A stretch of 64,000 bases of DNA from Brevundimonas sp. UBA4553 (lineage in GTDB: Bacteria > Pseudomonadota > Alphaproteobacteria > Caulobacterales > Caulobacteraceae), in NCBI RefSeq assembly GCF_002387245.1, contig NZ_DGLD01000015.1:1-64000 (forward strand), given 5' to 3'. Position numbers and translations under genes: made by a program. The notes below the pieces were generated by a model. The model saw only the letters and a list, made by a program, of their open reading frames with translations, did not search any database and was not told the DNA's origin. The first letter of the stretch is position 1; every line of letters starts with the position of its first letter. This document shows positions 24,505 to 32,284 of this stretch, piece after piece.

Positions 24505-24518
24505 ATTACATATGTAAT
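24505..24518. promoter_or_regulatory. BlaI/MecI-type operator 1
   Basis: ATTACATATGTAAT is a perfect 14-bp palindrome with TACA/TGTA half-sites, 19 bases before the BlaI start codon. It shares the ATTACA/TGTAAT arms with operator 2 at 23242. Confidence 0.85.
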
Positions 24519-24659
24519 GCCTGCCTTTGGCAAGGCGCTCCAGCGCTCGCAGTCCCGATGCGTCGCCGCCTGGACCGGACGACGCATTACCAGTTCATCG
24601 GGGAGCTTTCGGCGACGAGATCATGTCGGCGCAAAACGTGGTCTTCCGCGCGCTATCGC

Positions 24660-24680
24660 AATGTCCGCTGGTGACGCGGA
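24660..24680. repeat. Interspersed intergenic element, copy 5
   Basis: AATGTCCGCTGGTGACGCGG and A. It matches the element seen at 4324 and 11224, and lies in the decayed region behind the BlaI promoter. Confidence 0.4.
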
Positions 24681-24762
24681 GCCGCCCGTTCGGTCCGCCC
24701 GCATTGAATCGCTCGACATGGGCCCTCCGGCGGCGCTGACGGCGCTGGACCTCCTGCCCTAG

Positions 24763-24990
24763 GCCCAGCGCGAGGTCCGGCTGGGCGGGGTCCGCAAGCG
24801 GTTCATGCCGGGCGTGGTGCTGATCGCCGCCTTGATCCCGGTCTCGGATGCGATCCAGACGACAGGCGGATCGGACCTGGTCGCCGGCCTTCTGAGGACT
24901 GTCTTCGGCGGGATGCCCGGTATCCTTGCGGTCGGCGGGGTCATGCTCGCGTCGATGGCGGTGACGCCCTTCCTCTATCCAAACATCTCA
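24763..24990 (+). pseudogene. Remnant of an SLC13/DASS-type anion transporter
   Basis: The frame after the TAG at 24760-24762 reads LIAALIPVSDAIQTTGGSDL, then GGMPGILAVGGVMLASMAVT and PFL. This is a conserved segment of SLC13-family permeases. Similarity stops at about 24985 and the frame runs into a CCCCG...CGGGG hairpin and unrelated sequence. Upstream and downstream domains are missing. The region 24519-25340 otherwise shows no gene. It holds an 8-bp inverted repeat (GAGGTCGG 25089-25096, CCGACCTC 25108-25115) and repeat copy 5, and looks like a recombination scar. Confidence 0.6.
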
Positions 24991-25340
24991 AAACCCCGCC
25001 GCACAACGCCGGGGGCTTTCTGCTGGCCGGGATGCAACACGCACAGAACATGCGTCTGGCTCGATCGGATGGAACTTAAGTCGGAAGAGAGGTCGGTTCT
25101 TGCCCTTCCGACCTCGTCTGACGACGTGCCAGCGACGATTGATGTTCACAACGTCAGCCTGATCGACGCCTTATAGGGTGAAGCTGGCTTGGCGCATCTG
25201 AGTTCAGGCCCCGTCTGGGGAGGGGCGCCGCAGGCCGGGCCCGCAGAGCAAAATCCCGTGCGACCCGAGCACTTATCCTTGAAGAACGTTGTCCATCGAA
25301 TTCCTGATGTTGTAGGGTGAGCCCACTGGGAGGGTCCCCT

Positions 25341-26129
25341 ATGAACTGCGCGGGTTGGGTGATTTCTGCGGCGGTCCTGTGTCTCGGGGCTTCCTCGGCG
25401 GCAGCTCAGGCGCTTTCTGACCGCGACTGGACGGTCACAGTCAGTCCCTACGTCTGGGCCAAGACCATGCAGGGCAGGGTGCAGGGGGCGGGCTTGTCGA
25501 CGCCGGTCCATGTGCCGTTTTCCGAAGCCTTCGAAAAGGTGGAGGGCGTCTTCATGGGGGAGGTCGCGGTCGATGGCCCGCGATGGGGCGCCTATGTCGA
25601 CTATCAGGGAACCGACAGCCGCGACGAGCGGATCGCCTTGGGCTTGCCGATCGAGGCCGACATTCGGCTGCGGAGCCTCACCGGCGCGGTCTATTATGTG
25701 GCGCATGAGGAAGAGTTGGGCGGCCGGACCGTTCATGGCGCGCCGCGTCTGCTTCGCATTCGTCCTCTGGCGGGAGCCCGATGGTCCCGAACACGCGCTG
25801 ATCTGGCCGTGCCGGGCCTGATCGAAGTTGGCAAGCAGGCCGAATGGACCGATGTCATCGTGGGGTTGCGCACCGACGCTGACCTGAACGATCGTTGGAA
25901 GCTCACGGGACATCTGGACGTCGGCGGTTTTGATCCGGGGGAGCGGTTCAGCCTGAATGCGCAGGCTACTCTCGGCTATCGCACGACGGTGCTGACACGC
26001 CCGGTGCTGCTGCGCGTCGGTTATGCGGTGTTGTTTCAAGAGTATGAGCAAGGCGATTTCACCGGCGACCGCTTCGTCTGGAACATGACGGGACACGGGC
26101 CGATGGCAGGGTTTTCGATCACGTTCTGA
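25341..26129 (+). CDS. Putative outer-membrane beta-barrel protein
   Basis: A 262-residue exported protein. The signal peptide ends ASSAAAQA. The mature part has alternating beta strands with aromatic girdle residues (WTVTVSPYVWAKTMQG, RWGAYVDYQGTD, FVWNMTGHGPMAGFSITF). The C-terminal Phe is typical of barrels. No named family was recognised. The ATG at 25341 is chosen because GGGAGGG precedes it by 6-13 bases and the signal peptide begins there. A GTG at 25317 is less likely. It lies 16 bases before the choloylglycine-hydrolase-family gene on the same strand, so the two may be co-transcribed. Confidence 0.7.
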   Translation: MNCAGWVISAAVLCLGASSAAAQALSDRDWTVTVSPYVWAKTMQGRVQGAGLSTPVHVPFSEAFEKVEGVFMGEVAVDGPRWGAYVDYQGTDSRDERIALGLPIEADIRLRSLTGAVYYVAHEEELGGRTVHGAPRLLRIRPLAGARWSRTRADLAVPGLIEVGKQAEWTDVIVGLRTDADLNDRWKLTGHLDVGGFDPGERFSLNAQATLGYRTTVLTRPVLLRVGYAVLFQEYEQGDFTGDRFVWNMTGHGPMAGFSITF

Positions 26130-26145
26130 AAGTGGAGGTCAGGTC

Positions 26146-27216
26146 ATGATGAAGACGCGCGGCGTAAGGGCTATGGTTGCGGCGGCGGCCTTGATGGCGC
26201 CGATGGCGGGCGCGGGGGTGGCCGACGCCTGCACACGGTTTGTCTACCACGGGGCGGGCGACACGGTGATCACCGCCCGGTCAATGGACTGGCGCAGCGA
26301 GATCACCAGCAATCTCTGGATATTCCCGCGCGGCATGCAGAGGACCGGCGAGACCGGTCCCAACACCGTCCGCTGGACGGCGAAATACGGCAGCGTCGTC
26401 ACCTCGGGGTACGATGTGTCCACGACCGACGGGGTCAATGAGGCGGGACTGATGGCCAATCTGCTGTGGCTGGTGGAGTCCGAGTATCCGGCCTTCGATC
26501 CGTCAAAGCCCAGCCTGTCGATTGCGGCCTGGGCGCAGTACGCCCTCGACAATTTCGGAACGGTCGCCGAGGCGGTGGCGGCGTTGGAGAAGGAGCCGTT
26601 CACCATCGTCACCGACAACGTGCCCGGCGAGAACCGCCTGACGACGGTCCACCTGTCGTTGTCCGATGCCACAGGCGACAGCGCTATCTTCGAGTACATC
26701 GACGGCCAGTTGAAGATCCATCATGGCCGTCAATATCAGGTGATGACCAACTCTCCGACCTATGACGAGCAACTGGCTCTGAATGCCTACTGGAAGCAGA
26801 TCGGAGGCACGGTTATGCTGCCCGGGACCAACCGCGCCGCCGATCGGTTCGCCCGGGCTTCTTTTTACGTCAACGCCATTCCGAAGTTCGAGGAGCCGAA
26901 CATCGCCGTGGCCAGCGTATTCAGCGTTCTGCGTAATACATCGGTGCCTTTCGGCATTTCGACCGAATCCGAGCCGAATCTGTCTTCCACGCGCTGGCGG
27001 ACAGTCTTTGATCACGCTCGCAAGCTCTACTTCTTTGAGTCGGTGCTGACCCCGAATACCTTCTGGGTCGATCTGAAGAAGGTCGACTTCTCGCCGGAGA
27101 CCGGCAAGGTCCGGAAGCTGGACCTGGGGCAGGATCAGATCCACACCTTTTCGGGCGACGCCACGGCCGAGTTCGTCGAAAGCCGTCCCTTCACCTTCCT
27201 GGGGCTGCAACTCTAG
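26146..27216 (+). CDS. Periplasmic choloylglycine hydrolase/penicillin V acylase family Ntn-hydrolase
   Basis: A 356-residue linear-amide hydrolase. The signal peptide (about 1-28) ends immediately before Cys29 (VADACTRF), so signal cleavage would expose the N-terminal nucleophile. Conserved blocks include ITARSMDW (Arg/Asp), VNEAGLMANLLWL (Asn), MTNSPTYDEQL (Asn) and STRWRTVFDH (Arg), matching the conjugated bile salt hydrolase/penicillin V acylase fold. Gram-negative members are periplasmic and hydrolyse penicillin V or long-chain N-acyl-homoserine lactones. Which substrate applies here is not determinable. It follows an outer-membrane protein gene by 16 bases. Confidence 0.9.
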   Translation: MMKTRGVRAMVAAAALMAPMAGAGVADACTRFVYHGAGDTVITARSMDWRSEITSNLWIFPRGMQRTGETGPNTVRWTAKYGSVVTSGYDVSTTDGVNEAGLMANLLWLVESEYPAFDPSKPSLSIAAWAQYALDNFGTVAEAVAALEKEPFTIVTDNVPGENRLTTVHLSLSDATGDSAIFEYIDGQLKIHHGRQYQVMTNSPTYDEQLALNAYWKQIGGTVMLPGTNRAADRFARASFYVNAIPKFEEPNIAVASVFSVLRNTSVPFGISTESEPNLSSTRWRTVFDHARKLYFFESVLTPNTFWVDLKKVDFSPETGKVRKLDLGQDQIHTFSGDATAEFVESRPFTFLGLQL

Positions 27217-27224
27217 GGGCGTAA

Positions 27225-27256
27225 GGCGGCGTTCGCGCGCACTGCGGGACGCCGCC
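27225..27256. terminator. Hairpin between convergent genes
   Basis: GGCGGCGT (27225-27232) and ACGCCGCC (27249-27256) form an 8-bp stem with a 16-base loop, between the Ntn-hydrolase and the convergent esterase gene. No T-tract is present, so it is at best a weak or Rho-assisted terminator. Confidence 0.35.
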
Positions 27257-27273
27257 GTCACCGGCCCAGACGG

Positions 27274-28053
27274 CTATGCTCGCCAAGGTTCCGAGGCGAA
27301 CCGTAGCGCAGCCGGCAACGAGGCGTAGGGCGCAGAGCCGTGATCCTCGCTGTCCAGCACCTCCAGTCGGACCCCGCCCTTGCCCAGCAAGCCGCGGGCA
27401 TTGCTGATCATACGGCGCGCCAGATGGGTTTGATCAAGACCCGGCGTTTCTTCCTGGCCGCCGACGACGACGAACAGGTCGTCCGCGTCGTCAGATGATC
27501 TCTCCGGCTGCGCCGCGACGACCGATGGGTTGGACCAGATCGAGGGACTGACGGCGACGTAACGTGCGAAGGGGGCTGCAAGCGCGCGCGCCTCCAGAAC
27601 GAACTGGCCGGACATGGAATGCCCAACCAGGGTCAACCGGGTCGTGTCTGCGCCTTCGACCTCGATCAAGCCAAGGAGGTGGGCCGACAGACGCTGCAGC
27701 AGAGATTGCCCTCCTGTCAGTCCGTCCGGACGTTCAGGCTCTGGCGCGAAACTGAACGACGACTGGCGATGGACGCCGTGATCAAGCGCCAGTCCGACGA
27801 CCATCATTGGTTCGATCCGAGTCTTCGTCGACCGCCGTGCGAGACGTTGAGCCATTTCGGCGGCGGCGGTGAAATAGGCTTCGCCCTCCAGAATAATCAG
27901 CGTCGGCCAGCCCTTTGGCGGTCGTGCCGCTTGGGGTCTGTTGATCCAGACCGTGAGGCCGGGCGCCATCGTGCCAGGGGCAAGGCGCAACTGGACGCAC
28001 CCGCCCGTCAGGGGAGGAAAGGCGGCGTCGAAAGCAGAACCTGATATGCTCAT
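27274..28053 (-). CDS. Alpha/beta hydrolase, probable catecholate-siderophore esterase (IroE/Fes-like)
   Basis: A 259-residue serine esterase of the EstD/IroE type. The nucleophile motif is GHSMSGQF, followed by YVAVSPSIWSNPSVV. The acid residue lies after LFVVVGGQEE, and the catalytic His is in DSEDHGSAPYASLPAAL. IroE and related enzymes hydrolyse tri-lactone or linear enterobactin-type siderophores. No signal peptide is visible, so a cytoplasmic, Fes-like iron-release role fits. It is divergent from the FecCD permease gene, and the shared 68-base gap contains a weak Fur-box-like palindrome. The siderophore context makes this assignment likely but not proven. Confidence 0.75.
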   Translation of the reverse strand: MSISGSAFDAAFPPLTGGCVQLRLAPGTMAPGLTVWINRPQAARPPKGWPTLIILEGEAYFTAAAEMAQRLARRSTKTRIEPMMVVGLALDHGVHRQSSFSFAPEPERPDGLTGGQSLLQRLSAHLLGLIEVEGADTTRLTLVGHSMSGQFVLEARALAAPFARYVAVSPSIWSNPSVVAAQPERSSDDADDLFVVVGGQEETPGLDQTHLARRMISNARGLLGKGGVRLEVLDSEDHGSAPYASLPAALRFASEPWRA

Positions 28054-28087
28054 CGTGATACCCTAGCCGATTAAGAGGGCAGGGTGT

Positions 28088-28103
28088 ATTGCGACGCATT
28101 CGC
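28088..28103. promoter_or_regulatory. Weak Fur-box-like palindrome
   Basis: ATTGCGACGCATTCGC. On the complement it reads GCGAATGCGTCGCAAT, two bases from a symmetrical GCGAATGATTCGCAAT-type Fur site. It lies between the divergent esterase and permease genes. The call rests on resemblance and context only. Confidence 0.35.
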
Positions 28104-28121
28104 TGAGTGGAGGTCGTCATA

Positions 28122-29180
28122 TTGGCGAATGCTGAATCCGCGGCGCCGAATGCGGTGGTCGCCTATTCCCAGAATGTCAGAGCGCGTTTCTTGGTGCTTG
28201 GTCTGTTGGCGATGGGCGCGGCCGCCGCACTGCTGCTGGATGTAGTGACGGGCCCCTCTTCGCTTTCGGCCGCGGCGGTGGTGAAGGGGATTTTCGATCC
28301 GACATCGCTCAGCACAGCGCAACAGGCCATCGTCTGGCAGGTGCGTCTGCCTTACGCCCTGATGGCGGCTCTGGTCGGGGCGGCTCTCGCCTTGGCCGGT
28401 GCTGAGATGCAGACAGTGTTGAACAACCCGCTGGCCAGCCCCTTTACCCTGGGCGTCTCATCGGCCGCCTCCTTCGGAGCCTCTCTGGCCATTGTGCTGG
28501 GCGTCGGAGCGAGCTTCATCGGGTCCGACTGGCTGGTGCCGCTGAACGCCTTCGTCTTCGCCTTTGGCTCGGTGCTGGCCCTGCAGGCGTTGGCGCGGAT
28601 GAAGGGGTCGGGGGTAGAGAACATTGTCTTGTTCGGTATTGCCCTGGTCTTCGCCTTCAACGCCCTAACGGCGCTGGTGCAGTTTCTGTCCTCGGCCGAG
28701 GCACTGCAGCAACTGGTGTTCTGGACGATGGGGTCGCTGTCCCGGGCTACCTGGGGCAATGTCGGGGCGCTGGCTCTGGTAGTGGCGCTGGTCACGCCGT
28801 TTTCCCTGTTGTCGTCTCGGGGGCTGACGGCGCTGCGGCTGGGCGAAGACCGGGCCATGAGCTTTGGCGTGGACGTGAAACGGCTGCGCTTCCTGTCCCT
28901 GCTTCGGGTCAGTCTTCTGTCGGCGACCGCCGTGGCCTTCGTCGGGGCCATCGGCTTCATCGGTCTGGTCGGGCCGCACATCGCACGCCTGCTGGTGGGC
29001 GAGGATCACCGCTTCTTCCTGCCGGCCAGCATACTGTCTGGCGCCATCATCATGTCGCTGGCCTCAGCGGCGTCGAAAGCCATCGTGCCGGGGGTCCTGA
29101 TGCCGGTCGGCATCGTGACCGCCGTGATCGGCGTGCCTGTTTTCCTGCTGTTGATCTTCCGCAACGGAGGTCGGGCATGA
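28122..29180 (+). CDS. FecCD-family siderophore ABC transporter permease
   Basis: About 352 residues with 9-10 transmembrane helices and the FecCD signatures WQVRLPYALMAALVGAALAL, QTVLNNPLASPFTLGVSSAA and GAIGFIGLVGPHIARLLVG (the coupling region for the ATPase). The TTG at 28122 is preferred because GGAGGT lies at 28109-28114, seven bases upstream. A GTG at 28107 would overlap that ribosome-binding site. Only one permease gene is present, so it must act as a homodimer like BtuC, unlike FepD/FepG. It is coupled to the ATPase by a four-base overlap. The binding lipoprotein is encoded on the opposite strand at 31140-32282. Confidence 0.92.
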   Translation: MANAESAAPNAVVAYSQNVRARFLVLGLLAMGAAAALLLDVVTGPSSLSAAAVVKGIFDPTSLSTAQQAIVWQVRLPYALMAALVGAALALAGAEMQTVLNNPLASPFTLGVSSAASFGASLAIVLGVGASFIGSDWLVPLNAFVFAFGSVLALQALARMKGSGVENIVLFGIALVFAFNALTALVQFLSSAEALQQLVFWTMGSLSRATWGNVGALALVVALVTPFSLLSSRGLTALRLGEDRAMSFGVDVKRLRFLSLLRVSLLSATAVAFVGAIGFIGLVGPHIARLLVGEDHRFFLPASILSGAIIMSLASAASKAIVPGVLMPVGIVTAVIGVPVFLLLIFRNGGRA

Positions 29181-29968
29181 CGGGCCTACGGGTGCAGGAA
29201 CTGAGCGCTGGCTACGGCGGGCGACCGATCGTCGAAGGCCTGACCCTGCCGTCGCTTGATGCTGGCGAAGTGGTGTCGGTCGTTGGTCCCAATGGAGCGG
29301 GCAAGAGCACCTTCCTGCGGGCGCTGGCGGGACTGATCCCGGCCAAGGGGTCGATCCGGCTGGATGATGTTGAACTGACCGGCCTCTCGCTGGCTGATCG
29401 GGCCAAGCGCGTCACCTATATGCCCCAGACCCTGCCGCAGGGCGTGGCCCTGACGGTTCTGGAAACGGTGGTGGCCGCCATTCGGGCCACGCCGCTGGGC
29501 GGGGCGGCTTTCACTGACGCCCAGGCCGTTGAACGGGCCTACCAGGTCTTGCAGCGCATTGGCGCCGAAGCGCTGGCGGGGCAGCGGCTGGATCGTCTCT
29601 CGGGCGGGCAGAAGCAGTTGGCGGGTCTGGCTCAGGCCCTGGCGCGCGAGCCCCGCCTGCTGCTGTTGGACGAACCGACGAGCGCGCTCGACCTCTATTA
29701 CCAGCTGCGGGTTCTGGAACTGGCGCGAGAGGCGGCGGTCGAGCGCGGGATGACCGTGATGATCGTCCTGCATGATCTGCAGGCCGCGGCGCGCGTGTCT
29801 GATCGGATCGCGGTCATGGCGAAGGGCCGGCTAGCGGCCTTTGGCGCGCCGGATGAAGCGGTGACGCCTGATATTCTGGCCCAGGTCTATCGCGTCTCGG
29901 CGCGTGTCCAGCGCTGCGAACGCGGCGTGCTTCAGGTCCTGATCGACGACGTCCTGAAGGCAGGCTGA
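29177..29968 (+). CDS. FepC/FecE-like siderophore ABC transporter ATPase
   Basis: A 263-residue ATPase. Walker A is GPNGAGKST (37-45), the Q-loop is YMPQTLPQG, the signature is LSGGQKQLAGLAQALAREP, and Walker B is LLLLDEPTSALD. A D-loop and a His switch (IVLHDLQAAARVSD) follow. It matches the iron-siderophore/B12 importer ATPases in length and motif style. Its ATG overlaps the permease stop (ATGA). Together with the permease it would drive ferric-siderophore uptake across the inner membrane. A terminator-like hairpin lies 26 bases downstream. Confidence 0.95.
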   Translation: MTGLRVQELSAGYGGRPIVEGLTLPSLDAGEVVSVVGPNGAGKSTFLRALAGLIPAKGSIRLDDVELTGLSLADRAKRVTYMPQTLPQGVALTVLETVVAAIRATPLGGAAFTDAQAVERAYQVLQRIGAEALAGQRLDRLSGGQKQLAGLAQALAREPRLLLLDEPTSALDLYYQLRVLELAREAAVERGMTVMIVLHDLQAAARVSDRIAVMAKGRLAAFGAPDEAVTPDILAQVYRVSARVQRCERGVLQVLIDDVLKAG

Positions 29969-29994
29969 TCCTCAAGCTCTCCAAAGACAAAAAA

Positions 29995-30020
29995 GGCCCG
30001 GTCGAAGGATCGACCGGGCC
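29995..30020 (-). terminator. Intrinsic terminator for the minus-strand iron operon
   Basis: GGCCCGGTCG and CGACCGGGCC form a perfect 10-bp stem with a 6-base loop. Read on the minus strand it is followed by six T residues, the classic Rho-independent form, placing it right behind the first YncE-like gene. It may also slow plus-strand transcription from the ATPase gene. Confidence 0.88.
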
Positions 30021-30042
30021 AGTTTGGGGAGGAACCGTGAAA

Positions 30043-31116
30043 TCAGGGGCGGATCAACGTCACCACGTCGCCGGTCGCGTCCACGGGGACCGGCGTGCCG
30101 GCTGGCGCGTTGCGCGGCAGGCCGCGCGCCTTGTTGGTGACGTAGACGGCGTTGGTGGCGCGATCGATGGCGATGGTCTGGGGCAGGGTGCCGGTCGGCA
30201 GGTTGGCCTTCACGGCGTAGGTGTCGGAGTCCAGAACCGTGACCGTGCCCGCCTGACGGTTGGCGACGTAGATCTGCTTGACCGCGCCGTTGTAGGCGAC
30301 GCTGAGAGCGCCTTCGCCGGTGGCGACCTTGTGGATCAGGGCGCCCGTGTCGGCGTTCAGCACCGTCAGTTCGCCCGACTTCTGGTTCGCGACGAACAGT
30401 CGGCGACCCTCGGAGTCCACCGCGACGTTGATGGCGGATTCGCCGTGCGACGGCCACTTGCCCACCGTCTCGCCGGTCGTCAGATCGATGGCGGCGACTT
30501 CATTGCTACCCATGCCGGTGACGTAGAGGCGGTTGGTCGCCGCATCGAAGGCCGCGCCGGTCAGGCCGCCGACGGGAGTGGCGATGGTGCGCTCGACCGT
30601 GTTGGTCGCGCCGTCGATGACCCAGATCAGGTTGGGGCGCGAGGTGTCGCCGGCGTCGCCGCCGACCACCGTCACATAGGCCTTGTTGCGCTGCTCATCG
30701 ACGATCACTTCGCGCACGTGGGCGCTGTCGTCGTCTGCCGACTGTCGGATGGTGGCGACCACGGCGCCGGTCTTCAGATCGATGGCCGAAACCGCGCCGG
30801 TGCGGGTGTCGGTGCCATAGAGGACCTGGGTGCGGCTGTTGAGGCCAAGGCCATAAAGCGGACGCTCCGACACGTTGATCGGCGTTTCGGCGGCCAGGGT
30901 CTGGCCGTCCAGGCGAACGATCTGGGCCTGGTTGGCGCCGCGCGGTCCGACGGCGGCGACATAGATGTCGTTGTCAGCGGGGTTGAAGACGATTTCATAC
31001 AGGCCGCCGGGCGCGACCTTGACGGTCTTCTCGATCGATTGGGCCGACGCGGCGGACGCCGTCGACAGGACGATGAGGCTGGCGGCCAGCAGGGCGCTGT
31101 GGCGAAGGGTGATCAT
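30043..31116 (-). CDS. YncE-like periplasmic beta-propeller protein, copy 1
   Basis: A 357-residue exported propeller. The signal peptide ends ASAASAQ. About seven YVTN/NHL-like repeats follow, each with a pattern such as LYVTGMGSNEVAAIDLTTGE, LFVANQKSGELTVLNADTG, IYVANRQAGTVTVLDSDTY and VYVTNKARG. E. coli YncE, an iron-regulated periplasmic propeller encoded near the TBDR YncD, is the closest known type. Here it is third in a minus-strand operon behind a catecholate-type TBDR and a siderophore-binding lipoprotein, ends at a clear terminator, and has a paralogue behind the second TBDR. A role in handling the ferric siderophore or receptor is inferred. Confidence 0.85.
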   Translation of the reverse strand: MITLRHSALLAASLIVLSTASAASAQSIEKTVKVAPGGLYEIVFNPADNDIYVAAVGPRGANQAQIVRLDGQTLAAETPINVSERPLYGLGLNSRTQVLYGTDTRTGAVSAIDLKTGAVVATIRQSADDDSAHVREVIVDEQRNKAYVTVVGGDAGDTSRPNLIWVIDGATNTVERTIATPVGGLTGAAFDAATNRLYVTGMGSNEVAAIDLTTGETVGKWPSHGESAINVAVDSEGRRLFVANQKSGELTVLNADTGALIHKVATGEGALSVAYNGAVKQIYVANRQAGTVTVLDSDTYAVKANLPTGTLPQTIAIDRATNAVYVTNKARGLPRNAPAGTPVPVDATGDVVTLIRP

Positions 31117-31139
31117 GGGGCTCTCCTTGAGATGGGACG

Positions 31140-32282
31140 TCAGGCAGGGACCAGGTCGGTCCAGTAGTCGCCGTGGTAGGGCACGGCGAGGAAGCGTTCG
31201 TTGATGGTGTTCAGGGTTCCGCGCGGGTCGAGATCGGCGAACAGTTCAGGTTGGATCCACTTGGCCAGGACCTCGGTGGCGACGATGTCGATTGGCGAGT
31301 TGATCAGTTGGTGCGACAGGCCATGAACCTTGCCATCGCGCACGGCTTTCAAGGTGGACAGACCGCGACGGTCAGCCACGCGGCGCAACGACGCGCGAGA
31401 GGTTTGCGTGTCATACTTCGGGCCGACCACGAAGCCGCCAGCCTTCTCAAGATGCGGGCCACCGGTGGCGATGTACAGGTCAGGGTCGCGCTCGACCACG
31501 AACTCGAGGTTCAACTTGCCTGACGGCTGTTTCAGCACCTCGGCGCCGATGTTGCGGCCGCCGACGAAGGTCAGGTAGTCGCCGATGTTGCCAGCGCCGA
31601 CCGAGTTGCAGCAATCCGGTCCGTTGCCGGCGTGAGCCTCCAGGAAGACGCTCGGCTTCTGCTCGTCCTTCAGTCCCGCGACTCGGTCAGAAATGACCTT
31701 CAGCTTGGCGGCGCGGAAGGCGTTGTAGGCCTCTGCCTGTTCCCCGCGGCCGATGAGGCTGCCAAGCAGGGACAGGCTTCGTGACTGGTTCTGGAAGGGG
31801 TGCTGGAAGAAGTCGATGTAGGCGACACGGACGTCGGCCTGCTCCAACTGGGCGGCCTGAGCGTCGGTCGGGCCGGAATCCAGCGACACCAGGGCGACCT
31901 GAGGCTGAGCGCCCAGAACGGCCTCGACGTTGAAGGCCGAGGCCGAACTCGGCGTCTTGGGCAGGGTCGCCAGCGCCGGAGACTTGGCCAGATAGGCGGC
32001 GTAGATTTCCGGGCTCAGGCGGTTCACGTCGCCCGCCCATGCGGCCAGCAGGCTGACCGGATCAGGATGAAGCAGCGACAGGGCGATCAGGAAGCGGCTG
32101 TCGTCGATCGACAGCTTGCCGACGGGCGGCGTGACAGCCAGCGGGCGGTCCCGAAGGTCGGTCAGCAGGGAGGAAGGTCCCTCGCCCTCCCGGCGCGTGC
32201 AGGCGCCAGCCCCGGCCAGGAGGGCGGCGGCGCCCAGCAGAAGGGCGCGTCGCCCCGGCTTGAAATCCACCATGGTCCCCAT
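31140..32282 (-). CDS. Siderophore ABC transporter substrate-binding lipoprotein (FepB/FecB type)
   Basis: About 377-380 residues. The N-terminus is Tat-like (GRRALLLGAAALLAG) and ends in lipobox AGAC. The helical-backbone-linked two-lobe fold of cluster A-II binding proteins is indicated by IALSLLHPDPVSLLAAW, ALVSLDSG, VAYIDFFQHPFQNQ, FVGGRNIGAE and ERDPDLYIATGG. Starts at 32282 or 32273 are both possible. The stop of the upstream TBDR is two bases away, so expression is coupled. It delivers the ferric siderophore to the FecCD permease encoded on the opposite strand at 28122. A twin-cysteine DCCNS motif at about 225 is unusual for the family. Confidence 0.88.
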   Translation of the reverse strand: MGTMVDFKPGRRALLLGAAALLAGAGACTRREGEGPSSLLTDLRDRPLAVTPPVGKLSIDDSRFLIALSLLHPDPVSLLAAWAGDVNRLSPEIYAAYLAKSPALATLPKTPSSASAFNVEAVLGAQPQVALVSLDSGPTDAQAAQLEQADVRVAYIDFFQHPFQNQSRSLSLLGSLIGRGEQAEAYNAFRAAKLKVISDRVAGLKDEQKPSVFLEAHAGNGPDCCNSVGAGNIGDYLTFVGGRNIGAEVLKQPSGKLNLEFVVERDPDLYIATGGPHLEKAGGFVVGPKYDTQTSRASLRRVADRRGLSTLKAVRDGKVHGLSHQLINSPIDIVATEVLAKWIQPELFADLDPRGTLNTINERFLAVPYHGDYWTDLVPA

Positions 32283-32284
32283 CC

